Notes: generated by a model not told the origin, from the letters alone. A stretch of 64,000 nt of DNA from an uncultured Bacteroidia bacterium (GCA_902776565.1 CACYQN010000012.1:1-64000), one strand, 5' to 3'. Positions 39,529 to 48,072 are shown, numbered from the stretch's first letter. Numbers and translations are program-made.

Positions 39529-39548
39529 AGACGCAAAATTTTGCGTCT
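39529..39548. repeat. 20-bp perfect palindrome
   Basis: agacgcaaaattttgcgtct. Outside it GACCG (39520-39524) pairs with CGGTC (39549-39553). Same family as 9692-9711. Confidence 0.8.
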
Positions 39549-39652
39549 CGGTCGCCACACATTGAACTTTGCACAAATCATTGCAATCGGCGCAAATCGT
39601 TGCGCAACCACAATTTTCAAATCCCTGAATCTTTAAATCATTGAATTTTTCT

Positions 39653-39660
39653 TACCTTTG
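39653..39660 (+). promoter_or_regulatory. -7 box (TACCTTTG) for the holA operon
   Basis: TACCTTTG, 18 nt before ATG 39679. An upstream in-frame start at 39658 would lie within the box and is rejected. Confidence 0.65.
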
Positions 39661-39678
39661 CACAGAAATTTATCCGGT

Positions 39679-40683
39679 ATGACATACGACGAGATTCTAA
39701 ACGATTTGAAGAACAAAATTTACAAGCCAATATACCTTCTATATGGCGAGGAATCGTACTTTATCGACAAAATCACCGACTACATCGCCAACAATGTGCT
39801 TACCGATGCAGAAAAGTCGTTCAACCAGACAATTATGTACGGCAAGGACGTTAGCGTAAACGCTGTCATACAGGCAGCACGGCGCTTCCCGATGATGTCG
39901 AACTACCAGGTCGTAATCGTAAAGGAAGCCCAAAACCTGAAGCCGTTTGCCGACCTCGACGTATATTTTGAGAACCCTCTCAAATCAACAATCCTCGTCC
40001 TCGCAGTAAAAGAAACACAAAAACTTGACAAGCGCACCAAAGCCGTAAAGTTAGCCGACAAAATCGGTGCCGTACTCGAGTCGAAGAAACTATACGAGAA
40101 CGAGATGATAAAATGGGTGTCGAGCCTTGCAAAATCGTATGAACTCACACTCACGCCCGAAGCACAACGCATGATGTACGAGCATATCGGTGCCGACCTT
40201 TCACGCCTCGATGGCGAAATGAAGAAACTCAAGACCGCCGTCAGCGACCAATCGACACCGATAGACGGAAAAACCGTCGCCCAAAACATCGGAATCAACC
40301 GCGACTTCAATACTTTCGAGCTGCAAAAGGCAATAGGCACAAAAAACGCACTGAAAGCCTACCAGATTACCGACTATTTTGCAAAAAACCCCAAAAGTAC
40401 ATACATCGGAGTGGCAATAAAGCAAATATTCGACTACTTTATGCGCATCATGAAAGTCCACTACGCCAAAGACAAGAGCCGCAACGGACTTGCTGCCGAG
40501 TTGGGCGTAAGCTCCTATTTCGTTGAAGAATACACACGCGCTGCATCACATTACCCGGTCGGAAAGATTGTCAGCATTGTATCATTTCTGCGAGAAGCCG
40601 ACATCAAAAGCAAGGGAATGGGCGGAACATACGAAGAAGGCGACATCTATAAGGAACTTATTTTCAAAATAATGCACGTATGA
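39679..40683 (+). CDS. holA: DNA polymerase III subunit delta
   Basis: 334 residues. Opens with the family's MTYDEILNDLKNKIYKPIYLLYGEES-type start (YLLYGEESYFIDKI) and keeps the RRFPMMSNYQVVIVKEAQ block and C-terminal SSYFVEEYTRAASHY region. The subunit opens the beta clamp during loading. Overlaps gmhB by four bases (ATGA at 40680). Confidence 0.93.
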   Translation: MTYDEILNDLKNKIYKPIYLLYGEESYFIDKITDYIANNVLTDAEKSFNQTIMYGKDVSVNAVIQAARRFPMMSNYQVVIVKEAQNLKPFADLDVYFENPLKSTILVLAVKETQKLDKRTKAVKLADKIGAVLESKKLYENEMIKWVSSLAKSYELTLTPEAQRMMYEHIGADLSRLDGEMKKLKTAVSDQSTPIDGKTVAQNIGINRDFNTFELQKAIGTKNALKAYQITDYFAKNPKSTYIGVAIKQIFDYFMRIMKVHYAKDKSRNGLAAELGVSSYFVEEYTRAASHYPVGKIVSIVSFLREADIKSKGMGGTYEEGDIYKELIFKIMHV

Positions 40684-41168
40684 ACAAGGCGGTTTTCCTC
40701 GATAGGGACGGCGTAATCAACAGAGAACTCGGTCACTACTGCGAAAAGGTCGAGGACTTTGAAATACTGGCGGATGTCGGCAAAGCAATAAAGGTGCTGA
40801 AAGATGCGGGATTCATCGTAATTGTAATTTCCAACCAAGGCGGAATAGCCAAAGGTCTCTACACTGAAGCCGATGTAAACGCAATGCACAACAAATTACA
40901 CGATTACCTTATTGAATACGGTGCCGACATTGACGACTTCTACTTCTGTCCCCACCACGATTCCATTAGCAAATGCCTTTGCCGCAAACCCAACAGCCTG
41001 ATGATTGAAAAGGCAATGTCTGTATATGACATCAATCCTGCACAGTCGTATATGATTGGCGACGGCAAACGCGACATCGAAGCTGCCGAACGCGCCGGCA
41101 TAAAAGGAATCCTAATTGAATCGAACACTGGAATTCTTGAAATCTGCAACCAAATAGCATCGGAATAA
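40680..41168 (+). CDS. gmhB: D-glycero-D-manno-heptose 1,7-bisphosphate 7-phosphatase-type HAD hydrolase
   Basis: 162 residues. HAD motif I FLDRDGVIN (Asp8, Asp10), motif II ISNQGG, zinc cluster CPHHDSISKCLC (Cys90, His92, Cys99, Cys101) and motif IV MIGDGKRDIEAA. Removes the 7-phosphate in ADP-heptose synthesis for LPS or glycoprotein glycans. Related histidinol-phosphate phosphatases share these motifs. Its stop overlaps the next start (TAATG). Confidence 0.9.
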   Translation: MNKAVFLDRDGVINRELGHYCEKVEDFEILADVGKAIKVLKDAGFIVIVISNQGGIAKGLYTEADVNAMHNKLHDYLIEYGADIDDFYFCPHHDSISKCLCRKPNSLMIEKAMSVYDINPAQSYMIGDGKRDIEAAERAGIKGILIESNTGILEICNQIASE

Positions 41169-42031
41169 TGGCTCGCCACATAATGCTCAACGGAACAATA
41201 ATGCCTTCGGACTCTCCCTGCCTGAGCTACGACAATCGCGGACTACTATGGGGCGACTCGTTTACTGTAAAGCTACGCGGAAATTCGTGCATAGTGTACG
41301 ATTTAAAGAATTATTTCCAGCGTATCTGCAAAATGCTTGAATCGGTTGGTATGGAAACTGACGATTCTTTCAAACACAATTTTTTTGCAAACGACCTTAT
41401 GCTTCTGCTGAAGAAAAACCGCATATACAAAGAATTTTGTGCAACAATAACCCTTTTCCGCAACAGCAGCAACACAAGCAAATTAGCCGACAAAAACACT
41501 TTTTCGTCACTGGTGTCGGTTGAAAGCATGCCCCACGAGTTCTACAGCATCAACAAGGATGGAATTTTTACCGATGTCTTTGATTCGTCAAAACTAATTA
41601 CAGAAATAGCAAATCCTAACTTTTCATACGAACTTATAAGTGGAAAGATACTGGCAGAAAACGATTTGGACGACCTAATCATTACCGACAATAACGGGAA
41701 CTACAGACGGAGCCTATATTCCGACATTTTCTTCCTAAAAGACAAGTCGCTGATATATGCCTCCGACCCCACAAATGTTTCCATCAATGCAATATTTTCT
41801 TCAAGGATAATGCAAATAGCAAGCAGCAAGTTAGGAATGGAAATATACCAGTCGGAAGTGAACCAAAGCAAATTGAAGGGCGTTGAAGGAATGTTTCTTG
41901 CCGACCCCGTGAACGGAATACGCTGGGTTGTGGGACTTGGCAGGGAAAGATTCTACAGCGGAATGGTCAACGACATTGCATACGAGGTTTACAACTACTA
42001 CAAGGAAGAAATCGAAAGGCTGAAAGGTTAG
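41168..42031 (+). CDS. Class IV aminotransferase homologue, active site degenerate
   Basis: 287 residues. The family's N-terminal block is present (NGTIMPSDSPCLSYDNRGLLWGD-type; GLLWGDSFTVKLR stands for the usual GDGVFETIR), as is the C-terminal layout. The catalytic lysine expected in an LKTxNYL-like motif is absent: the aligned stretch is EIANPNFSYELI (146-157). The usual E-x-x-x-x-N-I-F reads RRSLYSDIFFL (180-190). I infer loss of PLP chemistry or a changed role. Terminal gene of the holA-gmhB unit. Confidence 0.75.
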   Translation: MARHIMLNGTIMPSDSPCLSYDNRGLLWGDSFTVKLRGNSCIVYDLKNYFQRICKMLESVGMETDDSFKHNFFANDLMLLLKKNRIYKEFCATITLFRNSSNTSKLADKNTFSSLVSVESMPHEFYSINKDGIFTDVFDSSKLITEIANPNFSYELISGKILAENDLDDLIITDNNGNYRRSLYSDIFFLKDKSLIYASDPTNVSINAIFSSRIMQIASSKLGMEIYQSEVNQSKLKGVEGMFLADPVNGIRWVVGLGRERFYSGMVNDIAYEVYNYYKEEIERLKG

Positions 42032-42047
42032 AACGAGGCAAAAGAAG

Positions 42048-42121
42048 GCTAAAAGACTGCAAGCCTGTGAGACTGTGAGACTGCAAGCCTGTTCGCCTGC
42101 AAGCCTGTTCGCCTGTTCGAC
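42048..42121. repeat. 8-bp tandem repeats, third locus (inverted)
   Basis: Units GCCTGTTC, GCCTGCAA, GACTGTGA, GACTGCAA; reverse complements of the GGCGAACA family at 8094-8437. The array abuts the 3' end of the DUF4293 gene. Confidence 0.8.
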
Positions 42122-42122
42122 A

Positions 42123-42581
42123 TCATCGAATCCTGTCAATCGACCTTATCAAAGCCTCATCCTTTGCTATTCCCCTTATTGCCAAAGCAATGAAAATCGC
42201 TGCAACTATAGGCAAAACAACAAGTATGCTGGTGTGATAGTTGGTTGCAAACTTTTCGGAAGCCTGATACAAGAAGAAAAATGCAAGTCCAGAACACCCG
42301 AGAGCCAGAATCAAGTTGAATATGCAAATACGAATCTGCAATACCCTATGCCGATACATAAAAATGGTCACAAGCAAAGTAAGCACTACAAACGAAAGCA
42401 ATATCAGCAACGGCAATGTGGAATAATGCTCTTCACCGAAATCAATTCCGTAAAGTCCCATTGATATATCTGTAATACCGCTTTCGGTCTGCATTTCAAG
42501 GCTTCCGAACGGAACGAAATAAAAAACTGACATGCAAATCAATGCAAGCAGCAGAAACAATGTTTGAATTCTCTGTATCAT
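42123..42581 (-). CDS. DUF4293 membrane protein
   Basis: 152 residues with four membrane helices (about 5-25, 55-75, 85-107, 115-137). The start MIQRIQTLFLLLALICM and the middle MYRHRVLQIRICIFN are typical of DUF4293, a Bacteroidota-specific family of unknown function. Confidence 0.88.
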   Translation of the reverse strand: MIQRIQTLFLLLALICMSVFYFVPFGSLEMQTESGITDISMGLYGIDFGEEHYSTLPLLILLSFVVLTLLVTIFMYRHRVLQIRICIFNLILALGCSGLAFFFLYQASEKFATNYHTSILVVLPIVAAIFIALAIRGIAKDEALIRSIDRIR

Positions 42582-42597
42582 AATCCAAATTTTTCCG

Positions 42598-42605
42598 CAA
42601 AAGTA
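42598..42605 (-). promoter_or_regulatory. -7 box (TACTTTTG) for the DUF4293 gene
   Basis: Minus-strand TACTTTTG, 16 nt before the ATG at 42581. Confidence 0.6.
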
Positions 42606-42688
42606 ACTTTTATTTCCTTACAAAACCCACCGCTACACAATCTTTGCGAAAAAAAGAAAAAATTATTTGCCATCACAAAAAATAGTAT

Positions 42689-42696
42689 TACCTTTG
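42689..42696 (+). promoter_or_regulatory. Promoter of tRNA-Pro (TACCTTTG, -33 TTG at 42667)
   Basis: TACCTTTG with TTG at 42667-42669, 19 nt apart, and 12 nt before the tRNA 5' end. The best -33/-7 pair in the window. Confidence 0.75.
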
Positions 42697-42708
42697 CACT
42701 CGCTTTTT

Positions 42709-42783
42709 CGGGGTGTAGCGCAGTCCGGTTAGCGCACCTGCTTTGGGAGCAGGGGGTCGCCAGTTCGAATCTGGCCACCCCGA
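42709..42783 (+). tRNA. tRNA-Pro (anticodon TGG)
   Basis: Acceptor CGGGGTG pairs with CACCCCG. Anticodon stem CCTGC/GCAGG encloses TTTGGGA, giving TGG. The T arm is GCCAG-TTCGAAT-CTGGC. CCA is not encoded. Reads CCN proline codons. Confidence 0.97.
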
Positions 42784-42794
42784 CAAAAGAAAGG

Positions 42795-42823
42795 AAGCCT
42801 TCGCAAGAAGGCTTTTTTTTTTT
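42795..42823 (+). terminator. Intrinsic terminator of tRNA-Pro
   Basis: AAGCCTTC / GAAGGCTT around GCAA and a run of eleven T. Confidence 0.93.
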
Positions 42824-42860
42824 ACTTCGCACATTATTTACGAATACAAATAATATTGTG

Positions 42861-42868
42861 TAACTTTG
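42861..42868 (+). promoter_or_regulatory. -7 box (TAACTTTG) for lspA-degT
   Basis: TAACTTTG, 19 nt before the lspA ATG. Confidence 0.6.
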
Positions 42869-42887
42869 CGCAAAATTTAACTATACG

Positions 42888-43514
42888 ATGAAAAACAAAA
42901 CGGTAATAGTCCCAATTATAATAATATTAGGTGTATTGCTTATCGACCAGATTCTTAAGATTTGGGTTAAAACCCACATGATGATAGGCGACGAAATACA
43001 CATTTTCGGCGACCGCGTGATGCTTAAATTCGTCGAGAACCCGGGAATGGCATTCGGAATGGAGTTCGGTGGCAACTGGGGAAAACTTGCACTCAGCATA
43101 TTCAGGATTCTTGCTGTAGGCGGACTGATTTGGTATCTAGTGGTGCTGATTAAAAAGAAAAGCAATCTGTTCATAATATCTTGCATCTCGCTGATAATTG
43201 CAGGTGCTGCGGGCAACCTCATCGACTGCGCTTTCTACGGACTTATGTTTAACGAAAGTTTTGGTCAAGTTGCCCAGATGTTCCCCGATGGTGGCGGATA
43301 TTCGGGTTTTCTCGTTGGAAATGTGGTAGATATGTTCTACTGCCCAATAATAAGATGGGGAACGCCGCCCGACGAATCCATTTTCTTCCGTCCAATATTC
43401 AACGTTGCCGACTCGGCAATAACGATTTCGGTATTCCTGATGATTATCTTCTACAAGAAGTTATTGCCTAAGGAAGAAGAAAAAGCAGAGCATACCGAAA
43501 CAAAGGCAGAATAA
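42888..43514 (+). CDS. lspA: Lipoprotein signal peptidase (SPase II)
   Basis: 208 residues, four membrane helices. Cleaves the signal peptide of prolipoproteins before the lipidated Cys. Catalytic aspartates are Asp148 (GNVVDMFYCP) and Asp175 (FNVADSAIT); NLID (110-113) is conserved. An insert of about 30 residues between NLID and VVDM makes it longer than E. coli LspA and seems typical of Bacteroidota forms. Processes PorK and the other lipoproteins of this window. Shares a base with the next start (TAATG). Confidence 0.95.
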   Translation: MKNKTVIVPIIIILGVLLIDQILKIWVKTHMMIGDEIHIFGDRVMLKFVENPGMAFGMEFGGNWGKLALSIFRILAVGGLIWYLVVLIKKKSNLFIISCISLIIAGAAGNLIDCAFYGLMFNESFGQVAQMFPDGGGYSGFLVGNVVDMFYCPIIRWGTPPDESIFFRPIFNVADSAITISVFLMIIFYKKLLPKEEEKAEHTETKAE

Positions 43515-44626
43515 TGAACGTCCCATTCTTCAGATACGACTGGTTTTTCCAGGAAAACCGCGAACAAATAATCTCGGTTCACGAAGAAATAATGTCGTCA
43601 GGACGATATGTATATGGTGAATACACCCAGAAACTAGAAAAACAACTTGCCGAACTTTGCAACCGCAGGTTTGCCACTACTGTGGGTTCCTGCTCCGATG
43701 CGCTATTCTTTGCACTTCAGTCAGTTGGAATAAAAGATGGCGACGAAGTGATTGTCCCGCCGTTCTCGTTTGTAGCAACCCTCGATTCGATACTCAGATG
43801 CGGTGGAGTGCCTGTCTTTGTTGACATTTCGCCCGAACACTTTATGCTCGACATTGCCAAACTTGAAGATGCCATCACACAGCGCACCAAGGCGATTGTA
43901 ATGGTACAACTTTTCGGCAACTGCCATCCGCAGCAGGAAACAATCAACAAGATAGCGCAAAAGAATGGCATTCCGCTGATTATAGATGCAGCCCAAGCAG
44001 TTGGAATAAAAAGCAACGGTATTTCTTCCGCAAAAGTCGGCGACATTGCCTGCATAAGTTTCGACCCCACAAAAATCGTATCTGCATACGGAACTGGCGG
44101 CGCTGTCCTTACCGACGACGAAAACACATACACAACAATAAAAAAGCTCGCAAACCACGGAATTTGCAATGGCACTCCCGAAATTGCCGGCTACAACAGC
44201 AAAATTTCCGAACAAGAAGCGGCATACATTCTTCTTCAGATTGAAAAGTTACCGCAGACAATGGCAAGAATGAATGAAGTTTCGGAAAAATATTTATCGC
44301 AACTTAATGGAATCGAAGAAATTGTACTCCCACATAAATGTTGCACCGAACCCAACTGCCACAAGTTTGTAATCAGCACCGACAAGCGCGACGAACTTCG
44401 CAATTATCTGAAAGACAATGGCATTGAAACAAAAATTCACTACGCAACATTATTGTCGGAACAAAAAATTCTTAAAGGTCGCAAATTCCTGAAACACAAC
44501 CTGTCGAATGCAGAAAAAGCATCAAAACAAGTATTGAGTCTGCCTATTTATCCAAACATTACCGACGAAGAAATTTCATACGTCTGCCAGCACATAAAGA
44601 CATTCTTTTGTAAATCAAGACACTGA
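43514..44626 (+). CDS. DegT/DnrJ/EryC1/StrS family sugar aminotransferase
   Basis: 370 residues. PLP enzyme that aminates keto-sugar nucleotides for surface glycans. Seen: Asp158 in IIDAAQAVG (binds the pyridine N), PLP lysine Lys187 in SFDPTKIVSAYGTGG, and the N-terminal GSCSDALFFALQ. Coupled to lspA. Sugar substrate unknown; may feed LPS or the glycosylation genes downstream. Confidence 0.92.
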   Translation: MNVPFFRYDWFFQENREQIISVHEEIMSSGRYVYGEYTQKLEKQLAELCNRRFATTVGSCSDALFFALQSVGIKDGDEVIVPPFSFVATLDSILRCGGVPVFVDISPEHFMLDIAKLEDAITQRTKAIVMVQLFGNCHPQQETINKIAQKNGIPLIIDAAQAVGIKSNGISSAKVGDIACISFDPTKIVSAYGTGGAVLTDDENTYTTIKKLANHGICNGTPEIAGYNSKISEQEAAYILLQIEKLPQTMARMNEVSEKYLSQLNGIEEIVLPHKCCTEPNCHKFVISTDKRDELRNYLKDNGIETKIHYATLLSEQKILKGRKFLKHNLSNAEKASKQVLSLPIYPNITDEEISYVCQHIKTFFCKSRH

Positions 44627-44678
44627 GCCAAAACTTTCTCACCCTGAGACGCACCCCAGAGACACCCCCTGAGACGCC

Positions 44679-44762
44679 CCCTGAGCGTAGTCGAAGGGTA
44701 AGTCGAAGTGAAGAGAACAAGATCAAATTATATACATCATCGACCCTTCGACAGGCTCAGGG
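44679..44762. repeat. Inverted pair of CCCTTCGAC-GCTCAGGG palindromic repeats
   Basis: ccctgagcgtagtcgaaggg (44679-44698) and cccttcgacaggctcaggg (44744-44762) face each other. Preceding 44642-44677 has gagacgcccc/gagacacccc-like short repeats. A further partial copy, gagcctgtcgaa, is at 44974-44985. Related to 21069 and the element at 34248. Confidence 0.8.
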
Positions 44763-44790
44763 TGCGAATCTAGCTAACAATACACAAAAA

Positions 44791-45027
44791 ATTATTGTTG
44801 TCCACTAAAGTTCCTAAAAAATCGTGCAAAATGCATAGTGTCAGATTATTACATGTCTATGAAATTTTATGGGCTTGTATTTGGGAATACTTAACAACCT
44901 CGGAGAGGTTACATATTTATAGAAAAAACGTATGCATTTTTGGAGCACTGGCGCATGTTTTTCTCTGGTTGGTGAGCCTGTCGAACCACAAAAACTGTGA
45001 CAGTGCATAATTTAGCGGACAATAATA
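44791..45027. mobile_element. Possible MITE or decayed IS remnant
   Basis: Ends are inverted: TTGTTGTCCACTAAA at 44795-44809, and TTATTGTCCGCTAAA as the reverse complement of 45011-45025 (two mismatches in 15). The interior holds a small hairpin aacctc-gga-gaggtt (44896-44910) and a 71-codon frame from a TTG start with no recognised family. With the repeats above it accounts for the gap 44627-45108. Confidence 0.4.
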
Positions 45028-45081
45028 ACAAAAAATCAACCATAAATGAAACTAGTTCGTTGCCGATAATCATAAATATTG

Positions 45082-45089
45082 TACTTTTG
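45082..45089 (+). promoter_or_regulatory. Promoter (TACTTTTG, -33 TTG at 45060) for the glycosyltransferase pair
   Basis: TACTTTTG with TTG at 45060-45062 (19-nt spacing), 19 nt before ATG 45109. Confidence 0.7.
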
Positions 45090-45108
45090 CAATCTAAGTC
45101 ATAAGAAT

Positions 45109-47319
45109 ATGTCGAAACACAAATATATCAAGGAAAACAAATCAAAACAAACAGCATTAGCCACACCGACCGTTGTTTCTATGCCAAAGACAAAAACAGG
45201 AATTATCCCAATCATAATACTTGCTGCTGTTTCCATCGGATTGTACATCAACACTTTGCGCAACGACTATGCACTTGACGACTCGATGGTGCTAATCCGT
45301 AATTCGTTCACCCAGCAAGGCATTTCTGGCATCGGCGACATCTTCAAATACGACACTTTCACAGGCTTCTGGGTGTTCAACGACAGTACACGCACCGTAG
45401 AACAGATTGTCAAGGAAAAGAAACTGCTTGCCGGTGGCCGCTACCGTCCGCTGTCGCTAGCCACATTTGCCATCGAAATAGAACTTTTCGGCAGTGACTT
45501 CTACGATGAAAACGGCGTTTATGTCGGGCAAGGCTGTCCAGCCATCAACCACGCGATGAACGCAATTTATTACGCGCTGACAGTGGTTCTGCTATACCTC
45601 ATACTGGTGCGGCTTTTCCCTCGCAAGGACGATTCGTGGTGGTTCTCAATCCCATTCATTGCCACTATGCTTTTTGCATTCCATCCTATTCATACAGAGG
45701 TGGTTGCAAACGTTAAAGGTCGCGACGAAATCCTGACCTTGCTCGGTTCATTAGCGGCTTTGTGGTGGTCAATCAAGTACATCGACAGCAAGAAGTTGTA
45801 CTACCTTGTACTTTCGGGCCTTGCTCTGCTCTGCGGACTTTTCTCCAAGGAAAATGCAATCGTCTTCCTTGCAATAGTACCGCTTACCTTATATTATTTC
45901 ACCAATGCAAAATGGAAAGAAATTGGCAAGGTGATGATTCCGCTTGCAGTGGCATCGGTGGCATTTCTAGCAGTGCGCGGAATGGTTCTCGGATGGGAAC
46001 ATTCGGAACAGACCAAGGAACTTATGAACGACCCGTTCATCAATATGACGGTATCGGAACGCTACGGCACAATATTCGTAACCCTGCTGATGTACATAAA
46101 GTTATTGTTCATCCCCCACCCTCTCACCTACGACTACTACCCGTGGCAAATTCCAAAAACAGAACTTACCGATGGCGTCGCACTGCTTTCACTGTTAATA
46201 TACTTGGCATTAGGCATTTACGCCGTTTATGGAATGATTAAGAAAAAGGATATTGCCTCGTATTCCATTCTTTTCTTCCTGATTCCACTGGCACCAGTCT
46301 GCAACATTTTCTTCGCGGTGGGAACACTGATGAATGAGCGCTTCATTTTCATCTCGTCCATCGGATTCTGCTTATTAATTGCTTGGTTCTTTGCCGAAGT
46401 GCTACCAAAACTTTTGAAAAACATCTCGACAGCAAAATATATCGCAGGAGTTATCATTTCGATAGTGCTATTCGTTTTTGCCCTGAAAACAATAACCCGC
46501 AACGCCGACTGGGAAAACGATACCGTACTTTTCACCACCGATGTTGAAGTCTCATCAATGTCGGCAAAAGGCAACTGCGCCGCTGGAGGCCGTCTGCTCG
46601 AACAGGCTCAGTCTAAGCAAGTGAAGGAAAACGACAAGGAACTACACGATGCTCTTTGCGAAAAGTCAATCAAATACCTCAAGAAATCTAACGAAATATA
46701 CGCCAGCGACGGCAAAAAGAACTCTAAAAAGCATAGTTCCACAGCCGTCTATAGCGATGCGATGAACCTTCTCGGCAACGCCTACTTTGAAATCGGCGAC
46801 ATTGCCAACGCACTCGACTCATATACGAAGATTATTACCGCATATCCCAACCACGACATTGCAAACGGCAACATTCGCGTAGTGCTTATGCAAACTCCCG
46901 GAATGCTCCGCAACAAGCTTACAACATCAACGGTTCCCGAACTTCTTGAAGCGCTTGGCAACCTAATAAAAGTAAAGCCCGAATGCGGCGAAGCATACTA
47001 TGTGCTAGGCGTACTTTACGGACGCGAACTTGGCAACATGGAAGCCTCAATCCAATGCTTCGAGAAGGCTGAGGCCTGCAAATTCGAAAAGAATGCATCT
47101 TACTACAAGGACCTTGGTGTAGCTTACGGAATTTCGGGCAACTACGCCAAATCAATACCGGCACTTGAAAAGGCAATAGAACTCGACCCCGACGACGACC
47201 TGTCGTACACAAACCTCGGTTACACCTATATGAACCTCGGCGACAACGCAAAAGGTCAGGAATACATAAGCAAGGGAGAAATGTTAAAACAGAAAAAAGC
47301 AGAAAATGATAAAAAATAA
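45109..47319 (+). CDS. TMTC-like GT-C glycosyltransferase with C-terminal TPRs
   Basis: 736 residues from ATG 45109; the upstream frame extension overlaps the promoter. About ten membrane helices (about 30-460) are followed by TPRs (about 550-730). The first loop has NDYALDDSM and RYRPLSLATFAIE, and the block HPIHTEVVANVKGRDEIL closely resembles animal TMTC O-mannosyltransferases. Known: TMTC and PMT-type enzymes transfer a sugar from a polyprenyl phosphate to Ser/Thr on the far side of the membrane. I infer protein glycosylation in the periplasm. Overlaps the GT2 gene by 14 bp. Confidence 0.85.
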   Translation: MSKHKYIKENKSKQTALATPTVVSMPKTKTGIIPIIILAAVSIGLYINTLRNDYALDDSMVLIRNSFTQQGISGIGDIFKYDTFTGFWVFNDSTRTVEQIVKEKKLLAGGRYRPLSLATFAIEIELFGSDFYDENGVYVGQGCPAINHAMNAIYYALTVVLLYLILVRLFPRKDDSWWFSIPFIATMLFAFHPIHTEVVANVKGRDEILTLLGSLAALWWSIKYIDSKKLYYLVLSGLALLCGLFSKENAIVFLAIVPLTLYYFTNAKWKEIGKVMIPLAVASVAFLAVRGMVLGWEHSEQTKELMNDPFINMTVSERYGTIFVTLLMYIKLLFIPHPLTYDYYPWQIPKTELTDGVALLSLLIYLALGIYAVYGMIKKKDIASYSILFFLIPLAPVCNIFFAVGTLMNERFIFISSIGFCLLIAWFFAEVLPKLLKNISTAKYIAGVIISIVLFVFALKTITRNADWENDTVLFTTDVEVSSMSAKGNCAAGGRLLEQAQSKQVKENDKELHDALCEKSIKYLKKSNEIYASDGKKNSKKHSSTAVYSDAMNLLGNAYFEIGDIANALDSYTKIITAYPNHDIANGNIRVVLMQTPGMLRNKLTTSTVPELLEALGNLIKVKPECGEAYYVLGVLYGRELGNMEASIQCFEKAEACKFEKNASYYKDLGVAYGISGNYAKSIPALEKAIELDPDDDLSYTNLGYTYMNLGDNAKGQEYISKGEMLKQKKAENDKK

Positions 47320-48049
47320 AAAGATAGTTGTCGTACTTCCCGCCTACAACGCAGGACAGACGCTCGAACAGACCTACAACGAAATTCCGTTCGACATTGT
47401 TGATGATGTAATACTTGTCGATGACTTCAGCCGCGACAACACAGTGGAAGTCGGCAAAAAACTTGGAATCAAGAACATAATTGTCCACGAAAAGAACAAG
47501 GGTTACGGCGGTAACCAGAAGTCGTGCTACAACAAGGCATTGGAACTTGGGGCCGACATTGTGATAATGCTCCACCCCGACTATCAGTACACACCGAAGT
47601 TAATAGAATCGATGTCGTACATAATTGCCAACGATGTCTATCCTGTGGTACTTGGCTCGCGAATACTTGGCCGTGGCGCTCGCAAAGGCGGAATGCCGCT
47701 TTACAAATACTGGTTCAACCGAATGCTTACATTCACGCAGAACCTGCTTATGCACCAGAAACTGTCGGAATACCACACCGGCTACCGTGCTTTTTCGGCA
47801 GAAGTGCTCCGCGCAATCAACTACAATGTCAATTCCGACGACTTTGTGTTTGACAACCAAATGCTTGCACAGATTTTCTATGCAGGCTACGAAATTGCCG
47901 AGGTCACCTGCCCCACCAAGTATTTCAAGGAAGCCAGCTCGATAAATTTCAGACGCAGCTGCAAATACGGATTTGGTGTTATACACACTTCGTTCCTATA
48001 CTTTTTCAACAAGATTCATTTGTGTAAGAGCAAAATTTTCAGAAAATAA
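47306..48049 (+). CDS. GT2 glycosyltransferase, dolichyl-phosphate-mannose-synthase-like
   Basis: 247 residues. GT-A fold: VVVLPAYNAG, nucleotide-binding VDDFSRD, ENKGYGGNQ-like KNKGYGGNQKSCY, and a catalytic-region HPDYQY where DPM1 has DADLQ. No C-terminal membrane helices. Such enzymes charge a polyprenyl phosphate with hexose from NDP-sugar. Its overlap with the GT-C gene suggests it makes that enzyme's donor. Confidence 0.88.
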   Translation: MIKNKKIVVVLPAYNAGQTLEQTYNEIPFDIVDDVILVDDFSRDNTVEVGKKLGIKNIIVHEKNKGYGGNQKSCYNKALELGADIVIMLHPDYQYTPKLIESMSYIIANDVYPVVLGSRILGRGARKGGMPLYKYWFNRMLTFTQNLLMHQKLSEYHTGYRAFSAEVLRAINYNVNSDDFVFDNQMLAQIFYAGYEIAEVTCPTKYFKEASSINFRRSCKYGFGVIHTSFLYFFNKIHLCKSKIFRK

Positions 48050-48072
48050 TATTCTTTTTACAAAAAAAATAT

